From the NCBI GenBank assembly GCA_944327285.1, contig CALVHG010000001.1, forward strand, positions 1 to 64,000: a stretch of 64,000 nt of DNA, in the 5' to 3' direction. This DNA comes from an uncultured Desulfovibrio sp. GTDB lineage: Bacteria; Desulfobacterota; Desulfovibrionia; Desulfovibrionales; Desulfovibrionaceae. Below are positions 54,475 to 62,398 of this stretch, in pieces (within the stretch, counting starts at the first letter, position 1; every line of letters begins with the position of its first letter). The notes below the pieces were generated by a model that worked only from the letters and a program-made list of their open reading frames with translations, was not told where the DNA came from and made no database searches. A program made the translations under genes and the position numbers.

Positions 54475-57171
54475 TCAGCTCCCCGCCACAAGCCGCTGGT
54501 ACCTTTCAAACAGTTTCGCCACAACTTCAGCCTCTGCCATGTTCGCCTTGAATCCGTAGAGCTTCATTACCGCTCTGTCCAGCTTTTGGTGCGCCTTGAG
54601 CAACTCCGGCGGCATGGTCAGCGGATCGTACAGGTCAGCAAGGGAACTTTCCGGGAACAGAGCGCGGGCGTCAAGCACGGCTTGAGCGAGGGGCTCTATT
54701 GTTGCCTTCTGCTTATCGTTCGCTTCCGGCCAGGGAAAATTGTTGTACACAATATCCTTGGAATAGCGATAGCGCATTTCCAGGCGGCCGGCCACAGCCC
54801 GCATCCATGCCATGTGGACAGATGATGTTAAAATACTGAAATGGTAGAGTGTCGCGTTGGGGATGATTTTTACAAGGTTACTTGAGAGAATGTCGGGGTG
54901 TAAAAAACCTATGGGGATGTAGTACCTGTTTTCGGAAGAGACTTCAGGAATAACAATGTACTCCGAGGTTGGCATGTTCTCCACATGAAAGCGTCGCGGC
55001 TTGTCGGCAAGTTTTCTTGTGGGCGCACTTTTGCTGGCAAGGCGATATTTTTTCACCGCTTCCACACGCTTCAGGCATTCCGGCATGCTTTTCAGTTCTG
55101 AGGGCGGGCAATCTCCAAGCCATAGACAATACCGCACTTTTCCATTGATGAACTCTTCCGAGCCAAGCCACTTTCTGAAATATTTTTCCGACAACGGTTC
55201 TTTTTTTACAAATTCATTCTTTTCGGCCTCTGTAAAGAGATAATAGCCTCCGTCAATAGGCTTGTTCCCTATGCCGATTTCAGGCACGGCACAAAGAGGC
55301 TTCTTTCTGCTTTCTATACAAATATTTGAAGCATCAATCAGATAACCGTTGATATTTTCAGCCTTATGCCTTGTGTCGTTATTAACAATAAAATTATCAG
55401 TTTGCTTCTGCATACCGAAACCGACAATCACACAATGAACGGCTGCTTTTCCCTTGGCTTCATTGCTCCATTTGAATGTTCTGTATGCAAAATGGATGTG
55501 TATTCCCTTATCAAAGAAGGGTTTCCATAAAATAGCAACCTGTTCTCCCTGTGCAATGGAATTTGTTGAAACCAGTGCTGTTGAGATTCTTCTGTTTTTC
55601 TGCATAATCTCAACAGCTTTTTTATACCAGCAACATACATAATCCAGATTTCCGGCATTTTTTGTGTCTTCAAAAACATGAAGCAGGTCATCTTTTTGTT
55701 CAGCACTCATGATTCGCGCCCCTACAAACGGAGGATTCCCCAGAATATAGGAAAGTTCTTTGGCGGGTACCACGTCTTCCCAGTCCATGCGGAGGGCATT
55801 GGCATGAACAATGGTTGCGCTTTGCGTCAGGGGGAGGCGGGCATAGTACATGCCGAACATGTCCGCCACACGCAGATTCATCTGGTGATCCATGAGCCAC
55901 ATGCCCACCTGAGCAATCTGGCAGGGGAAGTCCTCATACTCAATGCCGTAAAACTGCTCCACGGAAACCTTGAGCATGGTGGAAATATCCAGATGCCGTT
56001 GGCCGGTGTTGGTCTTCATTTTGAGAATTTCCAATTCCAGCAGGCGCAGTTCCCGATAGGTGATAATCAAAAAGTTGCCGCAACCGCAGGCGGGGTCCAG
56101 AAACTTCAACGAGGCTATTTTATGGTGAAAGGCATCCAGTCTGGCGGGTACAGCCTTGACCCGGTCAAATTCTCTCCATAATGCGTCCATGAACAGGGGA
56201 TTGATGAGTTTGAGGATATTTTCCTCACTGGTATAGTGCGCTCCCAGTTCCCGGCGCTGCTTTTTATCCATCACGCCCTGAAACATGGCGCCAAAAATGG
56301 CAGGAGAGATTTTATTCCAGTCAAAGGCGCAACAATCCAGCAGAGTTTGGCGCATTTTTGCGTTAAAATCCGCAAACGGCAACGACTGTGCAAAAAGTCC
56401 GCCATTGATGTAGCGGAACTGCAACAAAGTGGGGGTCAGTAGCTTGCGTTTTGCCCGTATCACATCGGAACAATTAAGAATCTCAAAAAGCTGCGCCAGA
56501 CGGGAGGAAAGATCCGAACCGTCTTCACGGGAGTTTTCAATGTAGTTGGCAAAACTGCTGTCCGGGAAAATGCCCGTGTCGTCCGCGAACAGACAGAACA
56601 GAATACGCACAAGATACACTTCAAGGCAGTGTCCCTCATAGCCATATTCTTTCAGGGCATCATGCAGTCTTGCCATTTTTTCAGCGGCCTTGACGTTGAC
56701 ATCAATCTGGTTTTCGTAAATGCGTGTGGTTTCATAGCCTGCAATGTCGGCAAAACGCTTGATATGCTTGCGCAGGTCCTTTGTTTTGAAAGAAAATTTT
56801 TCCCCCGTGGTGCGACTGTGCAGAACAATGGTGGCGAAGTCGCACACCATGAGCATATCCGGCATATCTTCGTCCGGTAGATGAAAGACATACTCCTTGA
56901 GTTGTGTATAGGCTTTGTTCAGGTCTTTGCCTCTTGATTTCATTTCAATGGCAAGTTTCTTCTTCCAAAGATAATCAATGTATCCTGTACGCCCTTCATC
57001 AAGCGAAACCTTATATTCAAAGTCACCTGTTTTTTCGGGGTCATCAATGCCAAAAACTTTAAGAAAATCCGTAGTAAAAGACTGTGCCTGTGCTTCCTCG
57101 TTGGAAGCATCTTTCCAGCGTGTAACAAATGCAATCGCATTGCCCTGTATGGATTCCCAAGTTAAAGACAT
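54475..57171 (-). CDS. MmeI-like type IIL restriction-modification enzyme
   Basis: A single-chain enzyme of 898 residues combining cleavage, adenine methylation and target recognition. The N-terminal nuclease is seen as GYIDYLWKKKLAIEMKSRGKD near residues 60-80, a D...ExK site as in MmeI. The methyltransferase has motif I FLDPACGCGNFLI near 360 and motif IV YILGNPPFVGARIM near 480. The C-terminal region (HFSILTSSVHMAWMRAVAGR, then SKDIVYNNFPWP) is the conserved part around the recognition domain. Length is close to the 919 residues of MmeI. All catalytic residues appear intact. As IME cargo it can protect or addict the host. Confidence 0.85.
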   Translation of the reverse strand: MSLTWESIQGNAIAFVTRWKDASNEEAQAQSFTTDFLKVFGIDDPEKTGDFEYKVSLDEGRTGYIDYLWKKKLAIEMKSRGKDLNKAYTQLKEYVFHLPDEDMPDMLMVCDFATIVLHSRTTGEKFSFKTKDLRKHIKRFADIAGYETTRIYENQIDVNVKAAEKMARLHDALKEYGYEGHCLEVYLVRILFCLFADDTGIFPDSSFANYIENSREDGSDLSSRLAQLFEILNCSDVIRAKRKLLTPTLLQFRYINGGLFAQSLPFADFNAKMRQTLLDCCAFDWNKISPAIFGAMFQGVMDKKQRRELGAHYTSEENILKLINPLFMDALWREFDRVKAVPARLDAFHHKIASLKFLDPACGCGNFLIITYRELRLLELEILKMKTNTGQRHLDISTMLKVSVEQFYGIEYEDFPCQIAQVGMWLMDHQMNLRVADMFGMYYARLPLTQSATIVHANALRMDWEDVVPAKELSYILGNPPFVGARIMSAEQKDDLLHVFEDTKNAGNLDYVCCWYKKAVEIMQKNRRISTALVSTNSIAQGEQVAILWKPFFDKGIHIHFAYRTFKWSNEAKGKAAVHCVIVGFGMQKQTDNFIVNNDTRHKAENINGYLIDASNICIESRKKPLCAVPEIGIGNKPIDGGYYLFTEAEKNEFVKKEPLSEKYFRKWLGSEEFINGKVRYCLWLGDCPPSELKSMPECLKRVEAVKKYRLASKSAPTRKLADKPRRFHVENMPTSEYIVIPEVSSENRYYIPIGFLHPDILSSNLVKIIPNATLYHFSILTSSVHMAWMRAVAGRLEMRYRYSKDIVYNNFPWPEANDKQKATIEPLAQAVLDARALFPESSLADLYDPLTMPPELLKAHQKLDRAVMKLYGFKANMAEAEVVAKLFERYQRLVAGS

Positions 57172-57225
57172 GGATTTCTCCTCAAAATTATTAACATATT
57201 CTTATAACGACTTGTTTTGTAAAAC

Positions 57226-58845
57226 TCAACACAGCCTGAACGCGGGGTGTGGCAACTCCTGATTCTGTCGTTCTATCTGTTCCGCTTCGGCAATCAACTT
57301 CTGCACCTGTTCCGGCGTGGGCTGAATGTTGGCGATATCAATATCTCCCGCCGTACCAAAGGCGTACCAGACCACCCTGCGCCCGTAGTCTATCCGTTTA
57401 TCACGATTCTGGCCTTTGGGGCGGGCGGGGGTGTGTCTGTACAGCTCGTTGGCTACCTCCTGCACTGTGTAACCGGCACAGCGCATGTACAGGGCAATGG
57501 CCGCATCCAGCCGTGATTCATCCATCTTTTCGGGAAAACGCTTTTTTACCATGTTACGATAGGCGGCATATGGGGAAGCCAGTGTGCCAACCCTGGGGAA
57601 CTCATGTTGTCTGACTTCGACGCCGGGAGCTATCCGTTTACGGAAGCGCCAGAGGTTGCCAAGATACGGATTGCGTTTGCCGAGCCAGTGCTTGAAACGC
57701 GGGAGCTGCTCCGGTTTTTCTGATTGCGCCAGCCTGTCCCGCAACGCCGCTTTCTCCTCCCGTTCCTGTTCTTTCAGGCAATGCCGGACAATGTTCAGTA
57801 CAGAAAACCCGTGTGAAGCAAGACGGGCTGTGGCCGTTTCCCGGCGTTCGAGCTGCCGTCGTTCCAACTCTTCCCGTCCTTCCTCCCGCTTCTTTCTGGC
57901 GCGCCGTTTTTCTTCCGCCACTCTCTGCCTCTCCTGCTGGTACTCCAGCCATTCCTCCCGGCAAACGTGACTGACCGACTCCGGGGCGGGCTTGCTGAAT
58001 GTCCACTCGGAATAGAAGCCGGGTTTGAACTCGCCAAGCCGTTTGGACAGCCTGGACAGGGAAAAATTTCTGTCCACGCTGGACGCCTTGACCGCCGCGT
58101 CTCCCACGAAAATGACAGCGCCTGACCCCTTGCGGACGAAACGCAGACCCACCGTGTCCAGCCCGGCGTGAAGCTCTTCCCAACATGTGGCGCTCTGGAT
58201 AATGGCGTGGCCGCGCTCCTGCGCGATACGCTGCGCGGACTTTTCGCCCGTGGCATTTTCAAAGTCTTCCGCTTTTGGTTTTGGCTTCACCTTTTCACGC
58301 CGCTGAAGATTCTTGACCACATATCCCTGCTCATTGACGCGGTAACGGGCGTTCTCCTGCGGTGCCCAACCCTGCCGATGTTCGATTTCCGCCACTATCT
58401 TATGTGCCTCGTTGATGTCGAATCCCCTGTGCGGCTGAATGACTTTCTGTGTGTAGGGATGCGTCCGGTTCACGACAATATGGAGGTGATAATTGCCCGT
58501 ATTCTTATGCAGGGCGTAAACTGTCTGGTGTTCAGCAAGGCCCATTCCCCGGAGAAAGAGACTGACTGCATCATCCACCTGTTCACGAGTCGGCTGCTCG
58601 TTTTCCTGCCATGACAGAATCCAGTGCGTGACCGGCATTTTGCTCTGGATGGATTCCTCGGCAAGAGAAATCATTTCCCTTTTCTGCGCGGCAACAGTTG
58701 TTGTCAAAAAGTTTTTGCTTCCGGCATAGGCGAGCTTGTCCTTGCCCCTGTCGTCGTGTTCGGCAAGAATATAGTCCACCAGACCGCCAATCATGACGGA
58801 CTTGGACTTTTTGAAGCTGGTGCGTTTGAGCTTTTTGACAATCAT
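57226..58845 (-). CDS. Relaxase of the IME (no primase domain)
   Basis: A relaxase of 539 residues homologous to the N- and C-terminal parts of the ICE relaxase at 9749. It opens MIVKKLKRTSFKKSK (ICE copy: MIVKKVKRTSPNRPK), carries the metal-binding motif ALHKNTGNYHLHIVVNRTHP near residue 118 and the same ATGEKSAQRIAQERGHAI stretch near 210. The C-terminus RVVWYAFGTAGDI matches YAFGMAGDI of the ICE protein, but the whole RepB-like primase region between them is absent. It is coupled to MobC by an ATGA overlap. Confidence 0.85.
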   Translation of the reverse strand: MIVKKLKRTSFKKSKSVMIGGLVDYILAEHDDRGKDKLAYAGSKNFLTTTVAAQKREMISLAEESIQSKMPVTHWILSWQENEQPTREQVDDAVSLFLRGMGLAEHQTVYALHKNTGNYHLHIVVNRTHPYTQKVIQPHRGFDINEAHKIVAEIEHRQGWAPQENARYRVNEQGYVVKNLQRREKVKPKPKAEDFENATGEKSAQRIAQERGHAIIQSATCWEELHAGLDTVGLRFVRKGSGAVIFVGDAAVKASSVDRNFSLSRLSKRLGEFKPGFYSEWTFSKPAPESVSHVCREEWLEYQQERQRVAEEKRRARKKREEGREELERRQLERRETATARLASHGFSVLNIVRHCLKEQEREEKAALRDRLAQSEKPEQLPRFKHWLGKRNPYLGNLWRFRKRIAPGVEVRQHEFPRVGTLASPYAAYRNMVKKRFPEKMDESRLDAAIALYMRCAGYTVQEVANELYRHTPARPKGQNRDKRIDYGRRVVWYAFGTAGDIDIANIQPTPEQVQKLIAEAEQIERQNQELPHPAFRLC

Positions 58846-59165
58846 CGTTTTTCGCTCAGGGTTTCGATAGCCTGCCGAATTTGCCGCAATGCGGCGTCCA
58901 GTTCCACGAGAGTCCCCGTACTTCCTGTCCGCTTCACCATATCAAAATGATGCTTGAGCAGGCCCCCAAGCCGTCGCAGTTCCCGGATGGTCTGGTCGTC
59001 CGTTCTGGCGATGATGGGCCTGCCGCCGAAGAACAGCCGCCGCATGTATTCGGAAACGGAGATTCCGGCTGTCTCGGCCTGCCGGGTCAGTTTTTTGTCT
59101 TCCTCGGCGGTGAGCCGGAGCGTCCGCCGTTTCTGAAATCTGATTGCCGCCTTGCTTTTTTCCAT
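58842..59165 (-). CDS. mobC: MobC/TraJ-like protein of the IME
   Basis: A ribbon-helix-helix relaxosome protein of 107 residues, homologous to 9418-9759. It has a basic start, TLRLTAEEDKKLTRQ, EYMRRLFFGGRPIIARTD and the signature ELRRLGGLLKHHFDMV. It probably binds the inverted repeat of the oriT about 80 bp upstream and recruits the relaxase with which it overlaps. Confidence 0.8.
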   Translation of the reverse strand: MEKSKAAIRFQKRRTLRLTAEEDKKLTRQAETAGISVSEYMRRLFFGGRPIIARTDDQTIRELRRLGGLLKHHFDMVKRTGSTGTLVELDAALRQIRQAIETLSEKR

Positions 59166-59217
59166 CTGCCTTTCCTGCCTTTTTGAGAGCGTGAGAAGCG
59201 TAGCGCCGAACGCTCTG

Positions 59218-59280
59218 CGGGAGTCCAGAGGCGGAGCCTTTGGCAGGATGTTAGCTGTTGTCAGACAGCTACCATCCTGT
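59218..59280 (-). other. oriT of the IME (RP4/I-type nick region)
   Basis: GGATGTTAGCTGT (59246-59258) and ACAGCTACCATCC (59265-59277) form a 13-bp inverted repeat with one mismatch. Read on the minus strand, the repeat ends CATCCTGCCA, matching the IncP/IncI nick consensus, and CCTCTGGACTCCCG (59231-59218) follows exactly as in the ICE oriT. Spacing and order relative to the TraK-like and MobC genes are the same as at 9312. Confidence 0.75.
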
Positions 59281-59613
59281 AAGGAAGAACCCCCAACGGT
59301 CTTTGGGACTGCCTTGCATTGTTTCAGGGGAAGGCATTACCCGCGCTGAGCTTCTGATTTTGACGCAAGTGTAGATGAAAAATTACCTTGAAGGCCAGAG
59401 AAAAAAGCTAAAAGACAGTATTGTTTTTCCTTGAATACTGAGCTGGAAAAGAAAAACAGGCTGCTGATTTGGAGGTAAGAAAAAATATTTGTCCATACTT
59501 GTTTATTGTGTATTATAGTAAAATTTTACAGTACATCACTGTCCATGAAATTTTGTTGTAAATAAAGTCTTCACTATGGTAAGCGGGAAGAAACACGACA
59601 AGAGGTAATACGT
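59281..59613. other. AT-rich intergenic region between oriT and the TraK-like gene
   Basis: A 330-bp stretch without a gene. It should contain the promoter of the TraK-like gene: TTGTTT/ATTGTG followed by TATTATAG near 59500-59518 is the best -10-like sequence (TATTAT). I see no further structure that I can name. Confidence 0.35.
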
Positions 59614-59952
59614 ATGGCAACAGCTCGACGATATACAATGGAACAGATAGAGGCCGCCCGGAAAAAACTCCGCAGCCTGCCGGTGAAAGAGGCGGGAAAA
59701 ACGCGCGGGGAGGTCGCGGAATTTCTGGTCAACGACATCAAAAAAGCTATGCGGCAGGGCTACACGCTACGGGACATACGGGATTTGCTGGCGGATGCAG
59801 GGCTATCGATTCCGCTTACCAAGCTGAAAGCTCTGTTTGACAAGGCTTCCGATGTGGAGCCGATAGAGGAATCGGATGCTGTCGAAGAAGACACACCCCC
59901 GCCCCATGACGGCAACAGCAGCGGGGAATGGGGAAGCACTGACGGGATATGA
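59614..59952 (+). CDS. TraK-like oriT-associated protein (IME copy)
   Basis: A protein of 112 residues and a paralogue of 8868-9218. The shared core EFLVNDIKKAMRQGYTLRDI, then LLADAGLSIPLTKLKAL, resembles RP4 TraK, and the gene again points away from oriT on the side opposite MobC and relaxase. The C-terminal 30 residues are acidic and Pro-rich, probably disordered. The identification relies on this layout plus the core pattern. Confidence 0.6.
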   Translation: MATARRYTMEQIEAARKKLRSLPVKEAGKTRGEVAEFLVNDIKKAMRQGYTLRDIRDLLADAGLSIPLTKLKALFDKASDVEPIEESDAVEEDTPPPHDGNSSGEWGSTDGI

Positions 59953-59965
59953 CACAAAAAGAAAG

Positions 59966-60006
59966 CGGCGCGGTCAGGATTCATGCCCTGGTCGCGCCGT
60001 CTTTTT
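59966..60006. terminator. Bidirectional terminator between traK-like and alpA
   Basis: CGGCGCGGTCAGG (59966-59978) pairs with CCTGGTCGCGCCG (59987-59999), two positions imperfect, followed by TCTTTTT on the plus strand. On the minus strand it is followed by TTTCTTTTT. It separates two convergent genes. Confidence 0.7.
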
Positions 60007-60033
60007 GGGGATGGGTCGGATGGGTTGTTCATA

Positions 60034-60258
60034 TTATTTCCGTGCCTCGGTTTTTTCCTCCTGAACGGATTGCTGGGAAAGCTGCTCGACAAGGGCGGCA
60101 ATGTCAGACGAACGCCATGCCGAAGTACGCGGCCCCAGTTTTATCGGTTTGGGAAAACGGCCTTCCTTGCAGCCTTGCCACCATGCGCTTTTGCTTATGG
60201 GGATCAGCTCAAGAACCTGCGGCAGACGCAGAAAGAAATCCTCAGTCAGTTTTTTCAT
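60034..60258 (-). CDS. alpA: AlpA family regulator/excisionase-like protein
   Basis: A small winged-helix DNA-binding protein of 74 residues of the AlpA type (FLRLPQVLELIPISKSAWW, GRFPKPIKLGPRTSAWRSSD). In P4-like elements AlpA proteins control the integrase and may act as directionality factor. It lies 18 bp behind the integrase on the same strand, so the two are cotranscribed. It is the best candidate for controlling IME excision and hence restoration of dotP. Confidence 0.85.
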   Translation of the reverse strand: MKKLTEDFFLRLPQVLELIPISKSAWWQGCKEGRFPKPIKLGPRTSAWRSSDIAALVEQLSQQSVQEEKTEARK

Positions 60259-60276
60259 AGGGTGTCTCCTTATGTC

Positions 60277-61473
60277 TTATTCGAGGTCAACCTCCTGACG
60301 GGCTTTGGCTCTCAGACCGTCAAGATAGTCGGCCCAATTCTGAAGCATACGGCGGCGTTCGGACAGGTATTCAGCCCGGTTGTAAATCCCGCGTATTTGC
60401 TCCGTGGGTGCGTGGGCAAGCTGGCGCTCAATCCAGTCACGGTTATAGCCGAGTTCGTTGAGAAGAGTGGATGCCATAGCGCGAAAACCGTGCGGGCACA
60501 TTTCATCCTTTTCAAAACCCATGCGGCGTATAGCTCTTTGCAGGGCGGTTCTTCCAAAAGGAATGGTCTCGGAACGGTAGCTGGGAAAGACGTACTGATT
60601 GCCGCCGGAATACGCCCGCAGTTTTTCCAGAACGGCCAGTGCCTGCCTGCTGAGAGGGACAAGATGGTCGCGCCGCATTTTCATACGTTCCGCCGGAATG
60701 CGCCAGATGTTGTCCTCAAAATCAAATTCTTGCCATTCGGCGCAACGGATTTCCGTTGTCCGGCAAAAGGTAAGGGCCATAATCTGCAAGGCGCTCCTGA
60801 CGACCAGGGATCCCTGATAGTTGTAGATGGCGTGCATCAGCCGTCCCACCTTCTCCGGTGTCGTCAGGGCGGGCCGGTGTTTTTTTACATGAGGCATGAG
60901 AGCGCCGCGCAAATCCGCCGCCGGGTCACGTTCCGCACGGCCGGTGGCAATGGCATAGCGCATGATGCAGGAACAGTGATTTTTGAGTGCGTGCGCCGTG
61001 CCTATGATGCCCCGCGCCTCGACTTTCCGCAGCAAGGCCAGAAGTTCGGGGGCGGTTATGGCATTAACAGGTTTGGAGCCAATGAACGGAAAAAGGTTTC
61101 GTTTCAGCCGCCGGTAGGTCGTGTCCGCATAGCCCGGCGACCATTTGGTCTTTTGGCGTTCAATCCATTCCATCGCCACCAGCTCAAAGGTGTTCTGTGC
61201 AAGTTGCTTGTCCAGCTTTCGTTGAGCGGACGGGTCGATACCGTTCTCAATGGCTTTTCTGGCGTCGGCGGCTTTTTCCCTTGCCTCTTTCAGGGAGGTT
61301 GCGGGATAGGTGCCGAGGGAAATCAGCTTTTCCTTGCCCTGAAAATGGTATTTCAGCCTCCAGCTTTTTGTGCCGCCCGGCGTGATGAGCAGGTACAGCC
61401 CTTTGGCATCAAAGAGTTTCTGTTGCTTTTCAGCCGGTTTGGCGGCGCGGATTGCGGTATCGGTCAACGACAT
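60277..61473 (-). CDS. int: Tyrosine recombinase/integrase (P4 type)
   Basis: An integrase of 398 residues. The N-terminal arm-binding part (LTDTAIRAAKPAEKQQKLFD, GLYLLITPGGTKSW) is typical of P4-like integrases. Catalytic residues are visible: Arg in LTFCRTTEIR near 250, HGFR near 330, the His of LAHAPTEQIRG and the Tyr of IYNRAEYL near 365. The start follows the strong site AGGAGGACTACCCC. The core direct repeat lies only 164 bp upstream, and the palindrome ATACCCC/GGGGTAT between them may be an arm site or operator. It is intact, so excision should be possible. Confidence 0.9.
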   Translation of the reverse strand: MSLTDTAIRAAKPAEKQQKLFDAKGLYLLITPGGTKSWRLKYHFQGKEKLISLGTYPATSLKEAREKAADARKAIENGIDPSAQRKLDKQLAQNTFELVAMEWIERQKTKWSPGYADTTYRRLKRNLFPFIGSKPVNAITAPELLALLRKVEARGIIGTAHALKNHCSCIMRYAIATGRAERDPAADLRGALMPHVKKHRPALTTPEKVGRLMHAIYNYQGSLVVRSALQIMALTFCRTTEIRCAEWQEFDFEDNIWRIPAERMKMRRDHLVPLSRQALAVLEKLRAYSGGNQYVFPSYRSETIPFGRTALQRAIRRMGFEKDEMCPHGFRAMASTLLNELGYNRDWIERQLAHAPTEQIRGIYNRAEYLSERRRMLQNWADYLDGLRAKARQEVDLE

Positions 61474-61500
61474 GGGGTAGTCCTCCTTTGCAGGTTTGTT

Positions 61501-61532
61501 TACCCCCGGATATACCCCAAAAAATGGGGTAT
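61501..61532 (+). promoter_or_regulatory. Palindrome upstream of int, candidate arm site or operator
   Basis: ATACCCC (61512-61518) and GGGGTAT (61526-61532) form a perfect inverted repeat around AAAAAAT. TACCCCCGG just before it repeats the arrangement found at 54008-54040. It lies 39-59 bp from the int start and could serve for integrase/AlpA binding or autoregulation. Confidence 0.45.
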
Positions 61533-61626
61533 GTCCATGTGCCTTCTCAAATTTTGTTGGACGATAGCATGGTATTTTATCAAATAATAACAATATGTTT
61601 TGTACAAATTTGGATGATATTTGACA

Positions 61627-61872
61627 CTATGACGCTTTGTACATGTCCACGCAGCCCCAGACCCCCATAGCAAGACCGGTTGCGAATCCGGCAAGGGATA
61701 TGCCCTTGGCAACACCCTTGGAGTTTTCAGCCACATTCTGCCCGATTTCTCCGAGCGGAACGGCAGCCTGAACAAGTTCGGGCGCAAGCAGCCAGACAGC
61801 GGCGATGCCGAGCCCTGCGGCTGTCCAGCGGCATGACGAAATGAGTCCGGGATTCCCTACAACGCTCTTCAT
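61627..61872 (-). pseudogene. dotP: 5' half of dotP/icmD, separated by the IME
   Basis: The protein opens with a signal peptide (MKSVVGNPGLISSCRWTAAG and LGIAAVWLLAPELVQA) and continues GEIGQNVAENSKGVAKGI and the first membrane helix SLAGFATGLAMGVWGCVDMYK. This is the N-terminal part of IcmD/DotP; it ends after only two foreign codons in a TAG provided by the IME. The second half is at 53780-53962. GGAGGA precedes the start. Within the transfer system DotP is a small inner-membrane component; without its second helix it is probably not functional. Confidence 0.85.
61637..61647. repeat. IME direct repeat, right (att core)
   Basis: TTGTACATGTC, the second copy of the core at 53937-53947. It lies in the codons for DMY of the 5' dotP half. 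A partial copy, TTGTACA, lies about 35 bp inside the IME and may be part of the integrase site. Confidence 0.85.
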
Positions 61873-61887
61873 GACTTCCTCCGAATG

Positions 61888-62394
61888 TCAGCCAAGGATT
61901 CTGGCGACATATGTTTGGACATCACCGCCTATCGTAGCTCCAAGGCCACGCAGGAAGGTGACGAGGTTGACGGCGAGAATGCCACCAAACAGGTGCACGA
62001 TTCCCCTGCTGAAATTCATGGCCTGATTGGGCGTATCGCGCATAAGACACAGCCCGCGCGCAATACCAATGACGCCGACCGTAGCAATGGCGTAGACGGC
62101 AAACTGGATGTAGACAGAACCGGGAGAGGACGGCGGGCTGTAGCTCAGGCTCTGTTCCGAGGACTGATTGAAGACAGTCATGGCCAGTGAATCCATGAGC
62201 GCCGGCAAGTTGAGCAGCAAAACAGCGCAAACGAACGTCCAGACAGCCGACGAGCGATTGAAGCGATGTTTGCCGCTTATCGCCAGCACACAGGCTGTCA
62301 GGGCAAAGCCCAGTCCCGCCAGGTACGACAGTCGAATGATTACAGGCCACCATTGCTGCAAATGGGGAATGACATTGGCAACATAGTTGTCCAT
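61888..62394 (-). CDS. dotE: Type IVB inner-membrane protein DotE/IcmC
   Basis: A protein of 168 residues with four membrane helices, roughly residues 15-40, 50-75, 97-120 and 130-155 (WWPVIIRLSYLAGLGFALTA; GIVHLFGGILAVNLVTFL). This four-helix pattern and its place between DotG and DotP fit the DotE/IcmC family. The frame is open to a GTG seven codons upstream, but ATG at 62394, just after the DotG stop with AGGTG in front, is preferred. Confidence 0.75.
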   Translation of the reverse strand: MDNYVANVIPHLQQWWPVIIRLSYLAGLGFALTACVLAISGKHRFNRSSAVWTFVCAVLLLNLPALMDSLAMTVFNQSSEQSLSYSPPSSPGSVYIQFAVYAIATVGVIGIARGLCLMRDTPNQAMNFSRGIVHLFGGILAVNLVTFLRGLGATIGGDVQTYVARILG

Positions 62395-62398
62395 CGCA

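Larger units (their letters stand above)
53937..61647. mobile_element. 7.7-kb integrative mobilizable element inserted in dotP/icmD
   Basis: A compact IME holding a tyrosine integrase and AlpA-like regulator at its right end, then a TraK-like gene, oriT, MobC-like gene, relaxase, an MmeI-like restriction-modification enzyme and a small peptide frame. It is bounded by TTGTACATGTC direct repeats in frame inside dotP. Similar sequences built on TACCCC-GG and ACCCCAAAA just inside both ends may be integrase arm sites. It has a relaxase and oriT but no transfer channel, so it must use a helper, plausibly the very ICE it has disrupted after excision restores dotP. Confidence 0.85.

Noticed and set aside
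53780..61872. The two DotP halves as two independent small membrane proteins
   Set aside because: The shared 11-bp repeat in the same frame, the lack of a Shine-Dalgarno on the 3' half and the IcmD-like layout of the joined product favour one interrupted gene.
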